NCBI GenBank assembly: GCA_025357755.1 | Contig: JANXOP010000090.1 | Location: 1-61,701, forward strand | Direction of reading: 5' to 3' | Length of the DNA: 61,701 nucleotides | Origin: Kofleriaceae bacterium | GTDB taxonomy: Bacteria; Myxococcota_A; Polyangia; Haliangiales; Haliangiaceae | Shown here: positions 28,814 to 36,747 of the stretch, one piece after another | Numbering within the stretch: position 1 is the stretch's first letter | How the letters are laid out: each line of letters begins with the position of its first letter | Notes under the pieces: model-generated | Seen by the model: only the letters and a program-made list of their open reading frames with translations | Database searches by the model: none | Told to the model about the DNA's origin: nothing | Translations under genes and position numbers: made by a program

Positions 28814-29782
28814 ATGACCCTGCCTCGCCAAGGTCCACCTGATTTCGGCAAGACTCCCCGGATGCGCGAGCTCCTCGACTGTCTGCCAGCGAAGCTGCGG
28901 GCCACGGCGACCTTCACGAAGATCGCGGCCGGGCTCTCGGGCGCCGGCGTGTATCGCGTCGAGGCGCAGGGCGAAAGCTACGTGCTCAAGATCGCGGGCG
29001 ATTCCGAGCCTCTCGAGATCTGGCGCGGCCGGGTCGCGGTCCAGACCGTGGCCGCAGAGGCCGGGTTGACCCCGCGGCTCGTGTACAGCGATCCCGACCG
29101 CAGAGCGATCGTGAGCGCGTTCGTCGAGGACCGGTCCTTCATGATGCGGTTCGCGCAGAGCCGCGTGGCGGCGGTGGTCGAGCTCGGAGAGCTGCTCGGT
29201 CGTGTCCACGGCTTGCCGGTCCCGGCCGGGACGGTCGAGGTCGAGACACGCGATGTGCTCGCACGCATGTGGCCGCAGGTCGAGCACTTCGCGCTGCCAG
29301 CCTTCGCGCGTACGGCGATCGAACGCGCGCTTGGCGAGCTGCCTCCGCCCCCGGAGCGCGCACCGACGTTGAGCCACAACGACATCAATCCTTCGAATTT
29401 GGTCTGGGATGGCGAGCGCGTGCTGCTGCTCGATTGGGATGCGGCGAGCGTGAACGATCCGCTCTACGATCTTGCAGCCGCGAGCGTGTTCCTGCGGATG
29501 GACGATGCGACCTGCGCGCAGCTGATCGCCGCGCACGATCACGCGGATCCCACCGCACTGCCGGTGCGGTTTCTCTACAACCGTCGCGTGATGTCGGCGT
29601 TCATCGGCACCGTGTTCTTGCGCATGTGCCAACAGGCGGGCCACGCAGGGGCACTCGATACCGCACCCGTGACGCTGGCCGAGATCTATCAGGCGCTGCG
29701 TGACGGTCGCTTGAATCCGCAGACCCCCGAGGGTCAGTGGCAGTTCGGCCTCGCGCTGACCTACGCGAGCAGCACGCTATAG
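28814..29782 (+). CDS. Choline/ethanolamine kinase-like phosphotransferase (APH fold)
   Basis: 322 residues from the ATG at 28814; an ATG at 28862 is equally possible. The aminoglycoside-phosphotransferase/choline-kinase fold is clear: a nucleotide loop AAGLSGAGVYRVEAQGESYV with Lys in VLKIAG, the Brenner motif LSHNDINPSNLVWD and the metal-binding LLLDWDAASVNDPLYDLA. The Asn-for-His pattern and HNDINPSN favour choline or ethanolamine kinase, or thiamine-kinase-like enzymes, rather than antibiotic resistance. Divergent from the sensor kinase, about 108 bp between starts. Confidence 0.85.
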   Translation: MTLPRQGPPDFGKTPRMRELLDCLPAKLRATATFTKIAAGLSGAGVYRVEAQGESYVLKIAGDSEPLEIWRGRVAVQTVAAEAGLTPRLVYSDPDRRAIVSAFVEDRSFMMRFAQSRVAAVVELGELLGRVHGLPVPAGTVEVETRDVLARMWPQVEHFALPAFARTAIERALGELPPPPERAPTLSHNDINPSNLVWDGERVLLLDWDAASVNDPLYDLAAASVFLRMDDATCAQLIAAHDHADPTALPVRFLYNRRVMSAFIGTVFLRMCQQAGHAGALDTAPVTLAEIYQALRDGRLNPQTPEGQWQFGLALTYASSTL

Positions 29783-30097
29783 CTTCAGCTCGAGCGTGAT
29801 CGTGCCGGTGCCGGTCGGCCACGCGCCCTTCGGTGCCGCTCGTGCGACGCACCGTCGGATCGTGTCGGGCTCGATCTCGATCGTGGCCGGCGCGCCGAAC
29901 GTGAACGTGCGCGTGCCCCGCAGCGTCGCGCGCACCTTCTTGCCGCTGCCATCCGCGCGCTCGATCGAGACCGCGATCGTCAGGTGCTGGGTCAGCCCTT
30001 CGGCGGTGATGTGCGCCTCACCGGCGTGCCACCAGAGATCGAGCTCGTGCACGCGCAAGGTGCGCCAACCGTCCGGGCGTTTCCGCAGCTCGCGCAT
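29777..30097 (-). CDS. Hypothetical protein
   Basis: 106 residues from the ATG at 30097. Predominantly beta (WRTLRVHELDLWWHAGEAHI, LTIAVSIERADGSGKKVRAT, GTITLELKL), without signal peptide or recognised motif. The reading frame shows the genome's codon pattern, which supports it being a gene. It overlaps the convergent kinase gene by 6 nt and lies 33 nt downstream of the CvfB-like gene on the same strand. Confidence 0.55.
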   Translation of the reverse strand: MRELRKRPDGWRTLRVHELDLWWHAGEAHITAEGLTQHLTIAVSIERADGSGKKVRATLRGTRTFTFGAPATIEIEPDTIRRCVARAAPKGAWPTGTGTITLELKL

Positions 30098-30130
30098 CGT
30101 GGGGGAATCATAGCGCGCGCGCAGAGCCCG

Positions 30131-30979
30131 TCAGCGCACGACGACGACGAAGCCGGCATCGTCGATCTGGATCTTGCGGTCCTTGAGGAGCCCACCGATC
30201 GCGCGCTTGAACGCCTTCTTGCTGAGGCCGAACACGCTGCGAAGCTGCTCGGGATCCGAGTGGTCACCGACCCGGGGTGCATCGGGCCGGCCGAGCACCG
30301 CGAGGATCGCCTCGCCATCCGACACGCGCGCCTTGAATGCCTGTTCGCGCAGCGACAGCACGAGCTTGCCATCGGGTTGGATGTGCGCGACGCGGAACTT
30401 GCCGCGCTCGCCGCGACGCAACCGATGCGGCTCGACCGCGGGCACGAGGCCGACGTAGGAGCGCTCGAGGATCACGAACAGGCCGATGGCCGGATCGTTG
30501 CGCCACGCTTCGCCTTCGACCCATGCGCCGTACTGGATCCGGCGCGGCGGTGCAGCCAGCAGATCCGTGACGAACATCGTGCCGGCGAGCCGGCCGGTCT
30601 TGTCGACGTACAGGCCGATCGGATGGCGCTCGCCGATGGAGAGCTCCTTCGCTTGTTCGGCGAACGGCACGAGCAGCTCCTTGCCCGGCCCCCACGCGAC
30701 GAATGCGCCGATGTTGTTGACCTCGGTGACCTCGAGAAACGTGACCTCGCCGAGCAGCAAGGCTGGCGGCGTGGTCGTCGCGATCGGGCGATCGTCGGAG
30801 TCGAGGTAGATGAACACGTCGAGCAGATCGCCGACCTTGGCGCCTTTGGGAAGCTCGCGTGTGGGGACGAGGATCGCATCGGTCTCGTCGGCGGCCTTGC
30901 CCACGTACGCCCCCGGCGCCGTGATCCGCAGGATCGGAAAACGCATCATGCGACCGAGCAGGTCGTCCGGAAACGGCAT
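30131..30979 (-). CDS. cvfB: CvfB-like S1 RNA-binding protein
   Basis: 282 residues from the ATG at 30979; starts at codons 11 or 12 are possible. It matches the CvfB/YitL family: N-terminal S1-like repeats (LRITAPGAYVGK, DAILVPTRELPKGAKVGD, LDVFIYLDSDDRPIATTTPP, VTFLEVTEVNNIGAFVAWGP, KELLVPFAEQ) followed by a C-terminal winged helix (VFGLSKKAFKRAIGGLLKDR, IQID). Members bind RNA and tune gene expression, with virulence-factor effects in Staphylococcus. Confidence 0.9.
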   Translation of the reverse strand: MPFPDDLLGRMMRFPILRITAPGAYVGKAADETDAILVPTRELPKGAKVGDLLDVFIYLDSDDRPIATTTPPALLLGEVTFLEVTEVNNIGAFVAWGPGKELLVPFAEQAKELSIGERHPIGLYVDKTGRLAGTMFVTDLLAAPPRRIQYGAWVEGEAWRNDPAIGLFVILERSYVGLVPAVEPHRLRRGERGKFRVAHIQPDGKLVLSLREQAFKARVSDGEAILAVLGRPDAPRVGDHSDPEQLRSVFGLSKKAFKRAIGGLLKDRKIQIDDAGFVVVVR

Positions 30980-31013
30980 CGCGGCGCAGCCTATCAGATG
31001 CTATCCAGCGAGC

Positions 31014-31346
31014 ATGTCCGACCGCGTCTCCATCGAAGCCGCTCCCCACATCCGCGTCATGCTCGGCACCGAGCTCGTCGCGGAGTCCACGCACGGCTAC
31101 GTGGTCCACGAGCAGGGGCTCGCGGATCGCTACTACGTGCCGACCGCCGACGTGAAGGCCGACCTCGCGCCCGGTACCGGCGCGGGCCATTGCCCCTGGA
31201 AGGGCGAGTGGAAGCACCTCGACGTCACGATCGGTGGCAAAAAGATCGCCAACGGCGCGTGGACCTACGTCGAGTCCAAGCCGGTGACCGCGCCTACCAA
31301 GGACATGATCGCGTTCTACGACACCAAATTCACGGTGACAGCCTAG
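31014..31346 (+). CDS. DUF427 family protein
   Basis: 110 residues from the ATG at 31014. DUF427 hallmarks: the N-terminal VMLGTELVAESTHGYVVHEQ, YYVPTADVKADL, the conserved HCPWKGEWKHLDV and the terminal WTYVESKPV, MIAFYDTKFTV. The family has a small beta-barrel fold with a HCPWKG loop; its biochemical role is not established. Divergent from cvfB. Confidence 0.92.
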   Translation: MSDRVSIEAAPHIRVMLGTELVAESTHGYVVHEQGLADRYYVPTADVKADLAPGTGAGHCPWKGEWKHLDVTIGGKKIANGAWTYVESKPVTAPTKDMIAFYDTKFTVTA

Positions 31347-31437
31347 CTGGGGATTGCCCACCCAGCTGGCGACCTTGTCCTCGCCAAGAAACCTCCAAAG
31401 AGCTCGATGAAACCGCGAGGTACGGCAACCACGGTAC

Positions 31438-32664
31438 ATGGCGCTCCTCCGGATCACCGCGATGGCACTCCTGGTTGCTGGCTGCGTGGGGGAGATCCCG
31501 CAGACCGGCGGCTCCACCGATCCGACCGTCACGCCCGAGCAGCGGATCGCGATGCAGAAGTTCGAGACCGAGGCGTTTCCGATCTTCAACAGCGTGTGCG
31601 CGGCCTGCCACGCGGGCTCGTATCCCGAGGTGATGTTCCTCAAGCAGAACCCGGGTGACACGCTGACCGCGGCGCTGATGAGGCCCGCGATCCTCGCGTT
31701 CCGCGATCCGACGTCGATGGTCTCGGTCATCAACTTCGAGGACCCCTCGACGAGCGCCCTCTTGACGCGCGGCGCGCACGAGAGCACGCCGGCGCTGAGC
31801 GGGCCGCAACACGATGCGTTCTACGACTGGTTGAATGCCGAGAAGGACGCACAGACCGCGATGACCACGACGACGACGCTCGAGACCGTGAAGGTCGACG
31901 TGTTGCCGTGCACCGGCGTCGCGGGGGATGCGACATGCCCGGTCAATCGCATCCAGCTCGACAGCCTCGGGTTCGCGGGCGCGGAGATCGATTTCCTCGC
32001 TCAAGCGGTCGGCGGCAGCCTCTACGTCACCGACCTCTACGTCAAAGCGGGAGCCGTGGGTCTCTACCTCGAGCATCCCCTGTTCGCGTCGTGGCCGACG
32101 ACGGGCGACGGCATCGTCGATACCGTCGATCGATTCGGCGCGGTGAAGCTAAACCTCCCGGCCTCGACGACCGCCGCCGCCTGTCCGGGGCCGAGCTGCG
32201 ATCATCTCGGTGTCGGTGAAGCGCTGTTCGTCGGCTTTCCTTCGTCCAACAAGATCTCGGTGTCATTCCGCGTGATCGACAAGCACCGGGACGACGCCTC
32301 GACCACGACGACGGTCGCCGGTTGCGGCGCCGCGGGCCTCGCCTCGTTCGACACCAACGTGAAGCCGGTGCTGAGCCCGATCTGCGCGAGCTGCCACGCG
32401 GGCACCGCGAACGCGGGCGCGCGCAACGCGATGGATCTCTCGAAGCTCGCGACCGCGACCGACAACACCACCTGCCTTCAGGTGTACTCGCACCTCAGCT
32501 TCACGGCGGGCACCACCAGTGGGCTCCTGCTCGCTCCCACGCCCGGCGTCGATGCGGGTCACCCCGCGCAAGGCAAGCTGAGCACGACCACCAACCCGAC
32601 CCTCGTCAACTTCACGAATGGTGTGTACGCGTGGATCGCGGTCGAGAAACTAGCGCTCCCCTGA
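31438..32664 (+). CDS. Di-haem c-type cytochrome lipoprotein
   Basis: 408 residues from the ATG at 31438 (MALLRITAMALLVAGCVGE), lipobox LVAGC. Two c-type haem sites lie in separate domains: CAACH (about residues 54-58, in FPIFNSVCAACHAGSYPEVM) and CASCH (about 317-321, in NVKPVLSPICASCHAGTANA). The middle has a beta domain (VKVDVLPCTGVAGDATCPVN) with four Cys. The pattern of planctomycete/myxobacterial-type cytochromes suggests an outer-membrane electron carrier. No partner gene is adjacent. Confidence 0.8.
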   Translation: MALLRITAMALLVAGCVGEIPQTGGSTDPTVTPEQRIAMQKFETEAFPIFNSVCAACHAGSYPEVMFLKQNPGDTLTAALMRPAILAFRDPTSMVSVINFEDPSTSALLTRGAHESTPALSGPQHDAFYDWLNAEKDAQTAMTTTTTLETVKVDVLPCTGVAGDATCPVNRIQLDSLGFAGAEIDFLAQAVGGSLYVTDLYVKAGAVGLYLEHPLFASWPTTGDGIVDTVDRFGAVKLNLPASTTAAACPGPSCDHLGVGEALFVGFPSSNKISVSFRVIDKHRDDASTTTTVAGCGAAGLASFDTNVKPVLSPICASCHAGTANAGARNAMDLSKLATATDNTTCLQVYSHLSFTAGTTSGLLLAPTPGVDAGHPAQGKLSTTTNPTLVNFTNGVYAWIAVEKLALP

Positions 32665-32755
32665 ATGGATCCAAGGGCTTCGCCGATCGGCCGGGATAAA
32701 GCTCGACAGGCGGCATTCGAGGAGAAAGAATGTTCGTGATTCGGATGAATCTGTT

Positions 32756-32776
32756 GGGATGACAGCGAGTTATCCC
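32756..32776 (+). promoter_or_regulatory. Hairpin in 5' leader of the cold-shock gene
   Basis: About 145 nt separate the previous stop and the csp start. Within this leader GGGATGA (32756-32762) can pair with TTATCCC (32770-32776), a 7-bp stem including one G-U pair with a 7-nt loop, ending 32 nt before the ATG. Cold-shock mRNAs often have long, temperature-sensitive leaders; the hairpin is a candidate only. An AG-rich Shine-Dalgarno (GGAGAG) precedes the start. Confidence 0.3.
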
Positions 32777-32808
32777 GTCATCTGAACGTTCTAGCTGGAG
32801 AGAAAACA

Positions 32809-33009
32809 ATGGCTGAAGGTACGATCAAGCGTCTCACGGATAAGGGTTTCGGATTCATCGCGAACGGTACGGGGACCGACATGTTCTTCCACATGTCCGC
32901 CGTCGAAGGCGTCTCCTTCCAAGACCTTCGCGAAGGCCAGAAGGTCTCGTACAACGAGGGCCGTGGCCCCAAGGGTCCGCGCGCCGAGAACGTTCGCGTC
33001 ATCGGCTGA
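32809..33009 (+). CDS. Cold-shock protein (CspA family)
   Basis: 66 residues from the ATG at 32809. A single OB-fold cold-shock domain with both RNA-binding motifs: RNP1 KGFGFIA (about 12-18) and RNP2 MFFHMSAV (about 25-32). It binds single-stranded RNA or DNA and melts mRNA structure. Codon use is smoother than in neighbours, as in highly expressed genes. It has a ribosome site GGAGAG and a strong terminator directly after, so it is monocistronic. Confidence 0.97.
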   Translation: MAEGTIKRLTDKGFGFIANGTGTDMFFHMSAVEGVSFQDLREGQKVSYNEGRGPKGPRAENVRVIG

Positions 33010-33033
33010 TCCACTCACTAAAACGCTACTAAC

Positions 33034-33072
33034 CAGCCCGCGCGCCTCACGGCTCGCGGGCTGTTTATTTTT
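33034..33072 (+). terminator. Rho-independent terminator of the cold-shock gene
   Basis: A perfect 9-bp stem CAGCCCGCG/CGCGGGCTG (33034-33042 and 33055-33063) with a 12-nt loop, followed by TTTATTTTT. It begins 25 nt after the csp stop. Confidence 0.92.
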
Positions 33073-33086
33073 GTCCGCAGCAGGGC

Positions 33087-33566
33087 TCACAGCACTTCGA
33101 ACACGCTGTAGATCGGGCCCGCGGCCGTGCGATGCCCGGTGCCGACCGCGATCGTTCGGTCGAGCCACGCGAGCCGCGGCGCGGCCGTCTCGAACAGCGG
33201 CGCGATCCGGAAATAGTAGCTCGCCGGATCGACCTCGAGCCCCTTGTCGATCCGCTCCATCACCTCGGGCGGGCCGTGGCGAAATCCGCGATACGCCATC
33301 GTGATGATCTCGCCGGCGTCGGTCTTCAAGAGTAGCCGGACATCGAGCGTGATCGCATCGGCGCGCACCATCTGCCAATCGCTCGAGCCATCGAGCACCG
33401 TGCCGGAGAGGCGCTCGCCTTCGAACACGCCACCCGGGACGATGCCGACGCGCCGGAACCCTCCAGGGGTGGCACCGACGATCACGGGCGGTTTGACCTC
33501 GAGGCGCATCACGAACAGCGGCCGGGTCGCGATCGACTTCAAGGACTCGGGCAGGGCGGCGAACAT
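33087..33566 (-). CDS. DUF3237 family protein
   Basis: 159 residues from the ATG at 33566 (MFAALPESLKSIATRPLFVM); an upstream start at 33602 adds 12 residues. DUF3237 features: PLFVMRLEVKPPVIVGATPG, RRVGIVPGGVFEGERLSGTV, DGSSDWQMVRADAITLDVRL, and a terminal AVGTGHRTAAGPIYSVFEVL. The family forms a beta barrel of unknown activity. Divergent from the peroxidase-like cytochrome gene with only 45 bp between starts, so promoters overlap. Confidence 0.85.
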   Translation of the reverse strand: MFAALPESLKSIATRPLFVMRLEVKPPVIVGATPGGFRRVGIVPGGVFEGERLSGTVLDGSSDWQMVRADAITLDVRLLLKTDAGEIITMAYRGFRHGPPEVMERIDKGLEVDPASYYFRIAPLFETAAPRLAWLDRTIAVGTGHRTAAGPIYSVFEVL

Positions 33567-33611
33567 TTGTTTCAGTCTGAAGGAAGTCCCACCCGGGGGC
33601 ACGAGGTAGCG

Positions 33612-34874
33612 ATGAAGTTGATACGAGTGGGGCTCCTGTTCATCGTCGCGTCATGCGCGCAGCAGCCGAACGGTACGACCGATGCGGGTCCGGTGGCGGC
33701 GCCGCCGACCAACGACGCCGGTCAGCCGATCGGCATCGCGGACCTCACCGGCTACGGCGACAGTGCCTATGCGCCAGACCCGGCGAATCCCTTCTTCGTC
33801 TCGCTCGGCACGAACGATCGCTCGTGCGCGACCTGCCACGATGTGGCGACGGGCTGGAGCATCACGCCCGCCGGACTGAAGGCGCGCTTCACGGCCAGCC
33901 AAGGTCTCGATCCGATCTTCCGCGTCGTCGATGGCGCGACCTCTCCGGCCGCGAATGTCAGCTCGTTCACCTCGATGCAGACCGCGTACGAGGTGCTGCT
34001 CGCGCGCGGGTTGCTGCGGATCGGCAAGCCGATTCCCGCGGGTGCGGACTTCACGCTCGCGGCGGTGAACGATCCGTACAACTACGCGAGTGCGACCGAG
34101 CTGTCGCTGTATCGCCGGCCACTACCGTCGACGAATCTCCGCTTCCAGCCGACGATCATGTGGGATGGCCGCGAGCCTTCGCTCGCCGAGCAATCGATGG
34201 ACGCGACCCTGGGCCACGCGCAGGCGATGCAGACCGAGACGGATGCGATGGACGAGATCGTGGCGTTCGAATCGGAGGTGTACACGGCCCAGATCTTCGA
34301 CAATGGCGCGGGTGATCTCACAGGCCTCGCCGGACCGGCACGGTTGGTGACCCAGCCGTACACGCCCGGCGTGACCGGCCCCTCGAACCTATTCGGCAGC
34401 TGGGGCAATGCCACGCCCCAGCGCAGGGCCGCCATCGCGCGCGGCGAACAGCTGTTCGACACGCACCGGTTCCGGATCACCGGGGTCGCGGGCATCGCGG
34501 ATCAACAGGTCTCGTGCTCGACCTGTCACAGCGTGCCGAACATCGGCGCCAGCGCGACGGGCCTCATGCTCGATCTCGGCCTCAGCGATGCACAGCGACG
34601 ATCGGCCGATGTCCCGCTGTACACGTTCAAGAGCAGCACCGGTGCGACCAAGCAGAGTAGCGATCCAGGCATGGCCCTCGTGACCGGCAAGTTCGCCGAC
34701 CTCGGCAGGTTCAAGGTCCCGGCGTTGCGTGGTGCGGTGATGCGGCCACCCTACTTTCACAACGGCTTCGCGGCCGACCTCGCCGCCGTGGTGCAGTTCT
34801 ACGACGATCGCTTCGATCTTCACCTCGACGGGAACGACAAAGCCGATCTCGTCGCGTTCCTCGAAGCGCTGTAG
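33612..34874 (+). CDS. Di-haem cytochrome c peroxidase/MauG-like lipoprotein
   Basis: 420 residues from the ATG at 33612, with ribosome site GAGG. Lipoprotein signal MKLIRVGLLFIVASCAQQ (lipobox VASC). Two haem c sites in the family arrangement: CATCH (about 76-80, in DRSCATCHDVATGW) and CSTCH (about 303-307, in QVSCSTCHSVPNIG), with the conserved KVPALRGAVMRPPYFHNGFA near the end. Bacterial di-haem peroxidases reduce H2O2 in the periplasm, while MauG relatives do protein oxidation. I cannot tell which applies. Lipid anchoring is typical of myxobacterial members. Confidence 0.88.
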   Translation: MKLIRVGLLFIVASCAQQPNGTTDAGPVAAPPTNDAGQPIGIADLTGYGDSAYAPDPANPFFVSLGTNDRSCATCHDVATGWSITPAGLKARFTASQGLDPIFRVVDGATSPAANVSSFTSMQTAYEVLLARGLLRIGKPIPAGADFTLAAVNDPYNYASATELSLYRRPLPSTNLRFQPTIMWDGREPSLAEQSMDATLGHAQAMQTETDAMDEIVAFESEVYTAQIFDNGAGDLTGLAGPARLVTQPYTPGVTGPSNLFGSWGNATPQRRAAIARGEQLFDTHRFRITGVAGIADQQVSCSTCHSVPNIGASATGLMLDLGLSDAQRRSADVPLYTFKSSTGATKQSSDPGMALVTGKFADLGRFKVPALRGAVMRPPYFHNGFAADLAAVVQFYDDRFDLHLDGNDKADLVAFLEAL

Positions 34875-35166
34875 CACTCGATACGGCGAACAAGGCTACG
34901 GCGTGGTCGTGAACCGGAACACTTTGGCGCGTCGCTCTCGGCGAGCACGATGATGTTGTCAACCAAGCTCTCGACCGATCACGAGACTGCATGGATCCGA
35001 GTTGCTCGAAGCTGTCCTCTACCTCCTCGGCTACGCAACGCAGCCTGGGAAGAGAGCCTCCCGGCGATCACCGGCGAACCGGCACATCGTGAGCTCCTCG
35101 TGCATCGCAGCACCACCACGACGACGCCTGCTGGCTACGATCTGCTCCACTCCCGCACGGCGCAAA
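34875..35166. other. Intergenic stretch, no feature identified
   Basis: 292 bp between convergent genes. No conserved ORF, tRNA, terminator or clear repeat was seen. Base use is less GC-biased than in neighbouring genes, and it marks the left border of the accessory patch that continues to about 36.75 kb. Confidence 0.5.
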
Positions 35167-35917
35167 TCACTCGTCGCCACGACCGGGCACCTCGAAGTGG
35201 TCGACGAGCCCGTATCTGCGCCACCCTTCGCTCAGCAGCCACGTCTTCGCAATCCAGACCACGGGCGGCAGATAACCCGCCGGCGCTCGGTAATACACGC
35301 CTGCCGCCTGGCGCTGCTTCCAGCCGTCGAAGGCACTCGCGCTCGAGTACGGGTCGATCTTCCACGGCTTCTTCAGCGCGTCACGATCGGTGCCGTGATG
35401 CCGCCAGTTGTTTAGTACGTACGCGATGCAGTTGCGGACCTGCCGCGGCGAGCGCAAGGGAACGGCATGATAACGGTCCGCGAAGACCGAACCGTGCGGT
35501 CGACCGAGGCTCGCATTGATCTGACGTGCTGCCGAGATCGAGAACGCCTGCATCCCCTTCCACAGCTGCTTCCGATTCGCCGCCTCGACGATCAGATGGA
35601 TGTGGCTGCGCTGGATGCTGACGTGCACGATCCGGAAGTTCACCGCACGTGACTCGCTCGCAAGCAGAACGATCGTTGCCTGGCGGATCGCGAGCAGTAC
35701 GGCATGCCGACGTAACGAGCGCGACCGCACCGCAGGCGCGCATGATGACGTGCACCGGCTCGCTCGCGCGGATCGGCTCGCGAACTTGGTGCTTCTCGCT
35801 CGCACGGAAGCCTCTCTTCGGACGGCCCGCACCTGCGCGTTTGCCACCCCGACGCTGACCGTTCTTGTCGAGCTGGGGTAGCTCGAGCTGAACGTGACGT
35901 TTCCGCGGCTTCGGCAT
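35167..35917 (-). pseudogene. REP-associated (Y1/IS200-type) tyrosine transposase, frameshifted
   Basis: Two overlapping minus-strand frames together make one transposase. The first starts at the ATG 35917 (MPKPRKRHVQLELPQLDKNG) and carries the basic GGKRAGAGRPKRG and SEPVHVIMRACGAV. The second, from about 35725 down to the stop at 35167, carries RSLRRHAVLLAIRQATIV, RIVHVSIQRSHIHLIVEA (the HUH motif, HIH), FADRYHAVPLRSPRQVRNCI and AYVLNNWRHH (candidate catalytic Tyr). The shift of one base lies around 35716-35730. Family members copy or mobilise REP palindromes. It is either inactivated or dependent on a programmed frameshift; the former is simpler. No IS-type ends were found. Confidence 0.8.
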
Positions 35918-36153
35918 GCTCCGAACCTAGCGCTGAGCATACGTTCAGTTCAATTTGAATTCGCCGATATCTTGAAATTGCTGCGTCCAGATCGAACTGC
36001 ACGATAGTAATACGGTTTTACGGACACGAGAGATGGGTCTGGAACGCCGCCTGATCCTCAGGCGCGAGGCGAGCTCGAGCCGCCGTGCTGCTTTGCGCCG
36101 GCTGTGAAACCCAGTTCGCTGGCTGGCTCGAGGCGCGTGGGCGACCACGACCG

Positions 36154-36318
36154 TGATCGTCCGCGGTCTCGCTGTCGGAGCTATTCCGGAGACCGAGACC
36201 ACAAACGTTTTGCTGGTCCTGGTCAAAAACATGCTCGAGCCGTGGCCACGCCGACGTTCGCGATCTCGCGCGGCGTCCGCGTCCGGAACCATCGAGCAGC
36301 GAGGTCTCGAGCTTCGCC
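36154..36318. repeat. Diverged repeat, copy 1, with hairpin
   Basis: About 165 bp aligning with copy 2 (36505-36680), about 351 bp downstream. Shared anchors in order: GCGGTCTCGCTGTCGGA, CTAT.CCGGAG, ACCGAGACC, AACGTT.TGCTG, AACATGCTCG, TCGCGATCTCGCG and TCGAGC.GCGAG. An internal inverted repeat GGTCTCG/CGAGACC (36165-36171 and 36194-36200) encloses a smaller CGGA/TCCG stem. Confidence 0.7.
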
Positions 36319-36504
36319 CCGAACGGCACTAGCGCCGATCGACAACGAGCTCCACGCTTCACTACCGTCTACGGATGTCGTAGCAGCCGACCATGGTCGC
36401 GGAGATCTCTCCGCCGAAAATCTTCTTCGCTCCGATCTTCGGATCTTTCTACGTAGGGAATGAGGGTCCGCGCAGGGCTCGGCTACGCAGCCCAAAACCA
36501 GCAG

Positions 36505-36680
36505 TGATGGTCAGCGGTCTCGCTGTCGGACCTATCCCGGAGCGGTGACCGCCTAGGGGACCGAGACCGCGAACGTTCTGCTGATGCCGATCAAGAAACA
36601 TGCTCGTGCCCTGGCCAGTCCGACGCTCGCGATCTCGCGCCCGTCGTGAACCAATCGAGCGGCGAGGGTTCGAGCTCTGC
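36505..36680. repeat. Diverged repeat, copy 2, with longer hairpin
   Basis: Homologous to copy 1 but with an insertion of about 18 bp inside the hairpin. The outer stem is a perfect 9-bp GCGGTCTCG/CGAGACCGC (36514-36522 and 36562-36570). Inside it, CCTA/TAGG (36531-36534 and 36554-36557) and GCGGT/ACCGC (36542-36546 and 36548-36552) form nested stems. Hairpin repeats next to a Y1 transposase resemble REP/BIME elements. Confidence 0.7.
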
Positions 36681-36747
36681 CAACGGGACAGTGTATCGCG
36701 CGCCCTCAGGAACCTCGGCAGCCTCGCGAGATCGAGGGAGTCTAAGG

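Larger units (their letters stand above)
35918..36747. other. Gene-poor region with diverged repeats
   Basis: 830 bp with no ORF showing coding character. It holds the two diverged repeat copies described separately and, between them, a 7-bp inverted repeat GCGGAGA/TCTCCGC (36399-36405 and 36408-36414). Its composition is more mixed than that of the surrounding genes. It lies between the transposase remnant and the DUF1835 gene. Confidence 0.6.

Noticed and set aside
28814..29782. Aminoglycoside resistance gene
   Set aside because: The kinase motifs fit choline/ethanolamine-type enzymes, and no resistance cassette or mobile context surrounds it.
35002..35415. Open frame upstream and antisense to the transposase
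   Set aside because: Low similarity to any motif, overlapping the transposase antisense; likely an artefact.
36660..36680. tRNA-like T-arm (GGTTCGA) in the repeat region
   Set aside because: No matching stem, acceptor arm or anticodon arm is present; it is part of the repeat copy 2.
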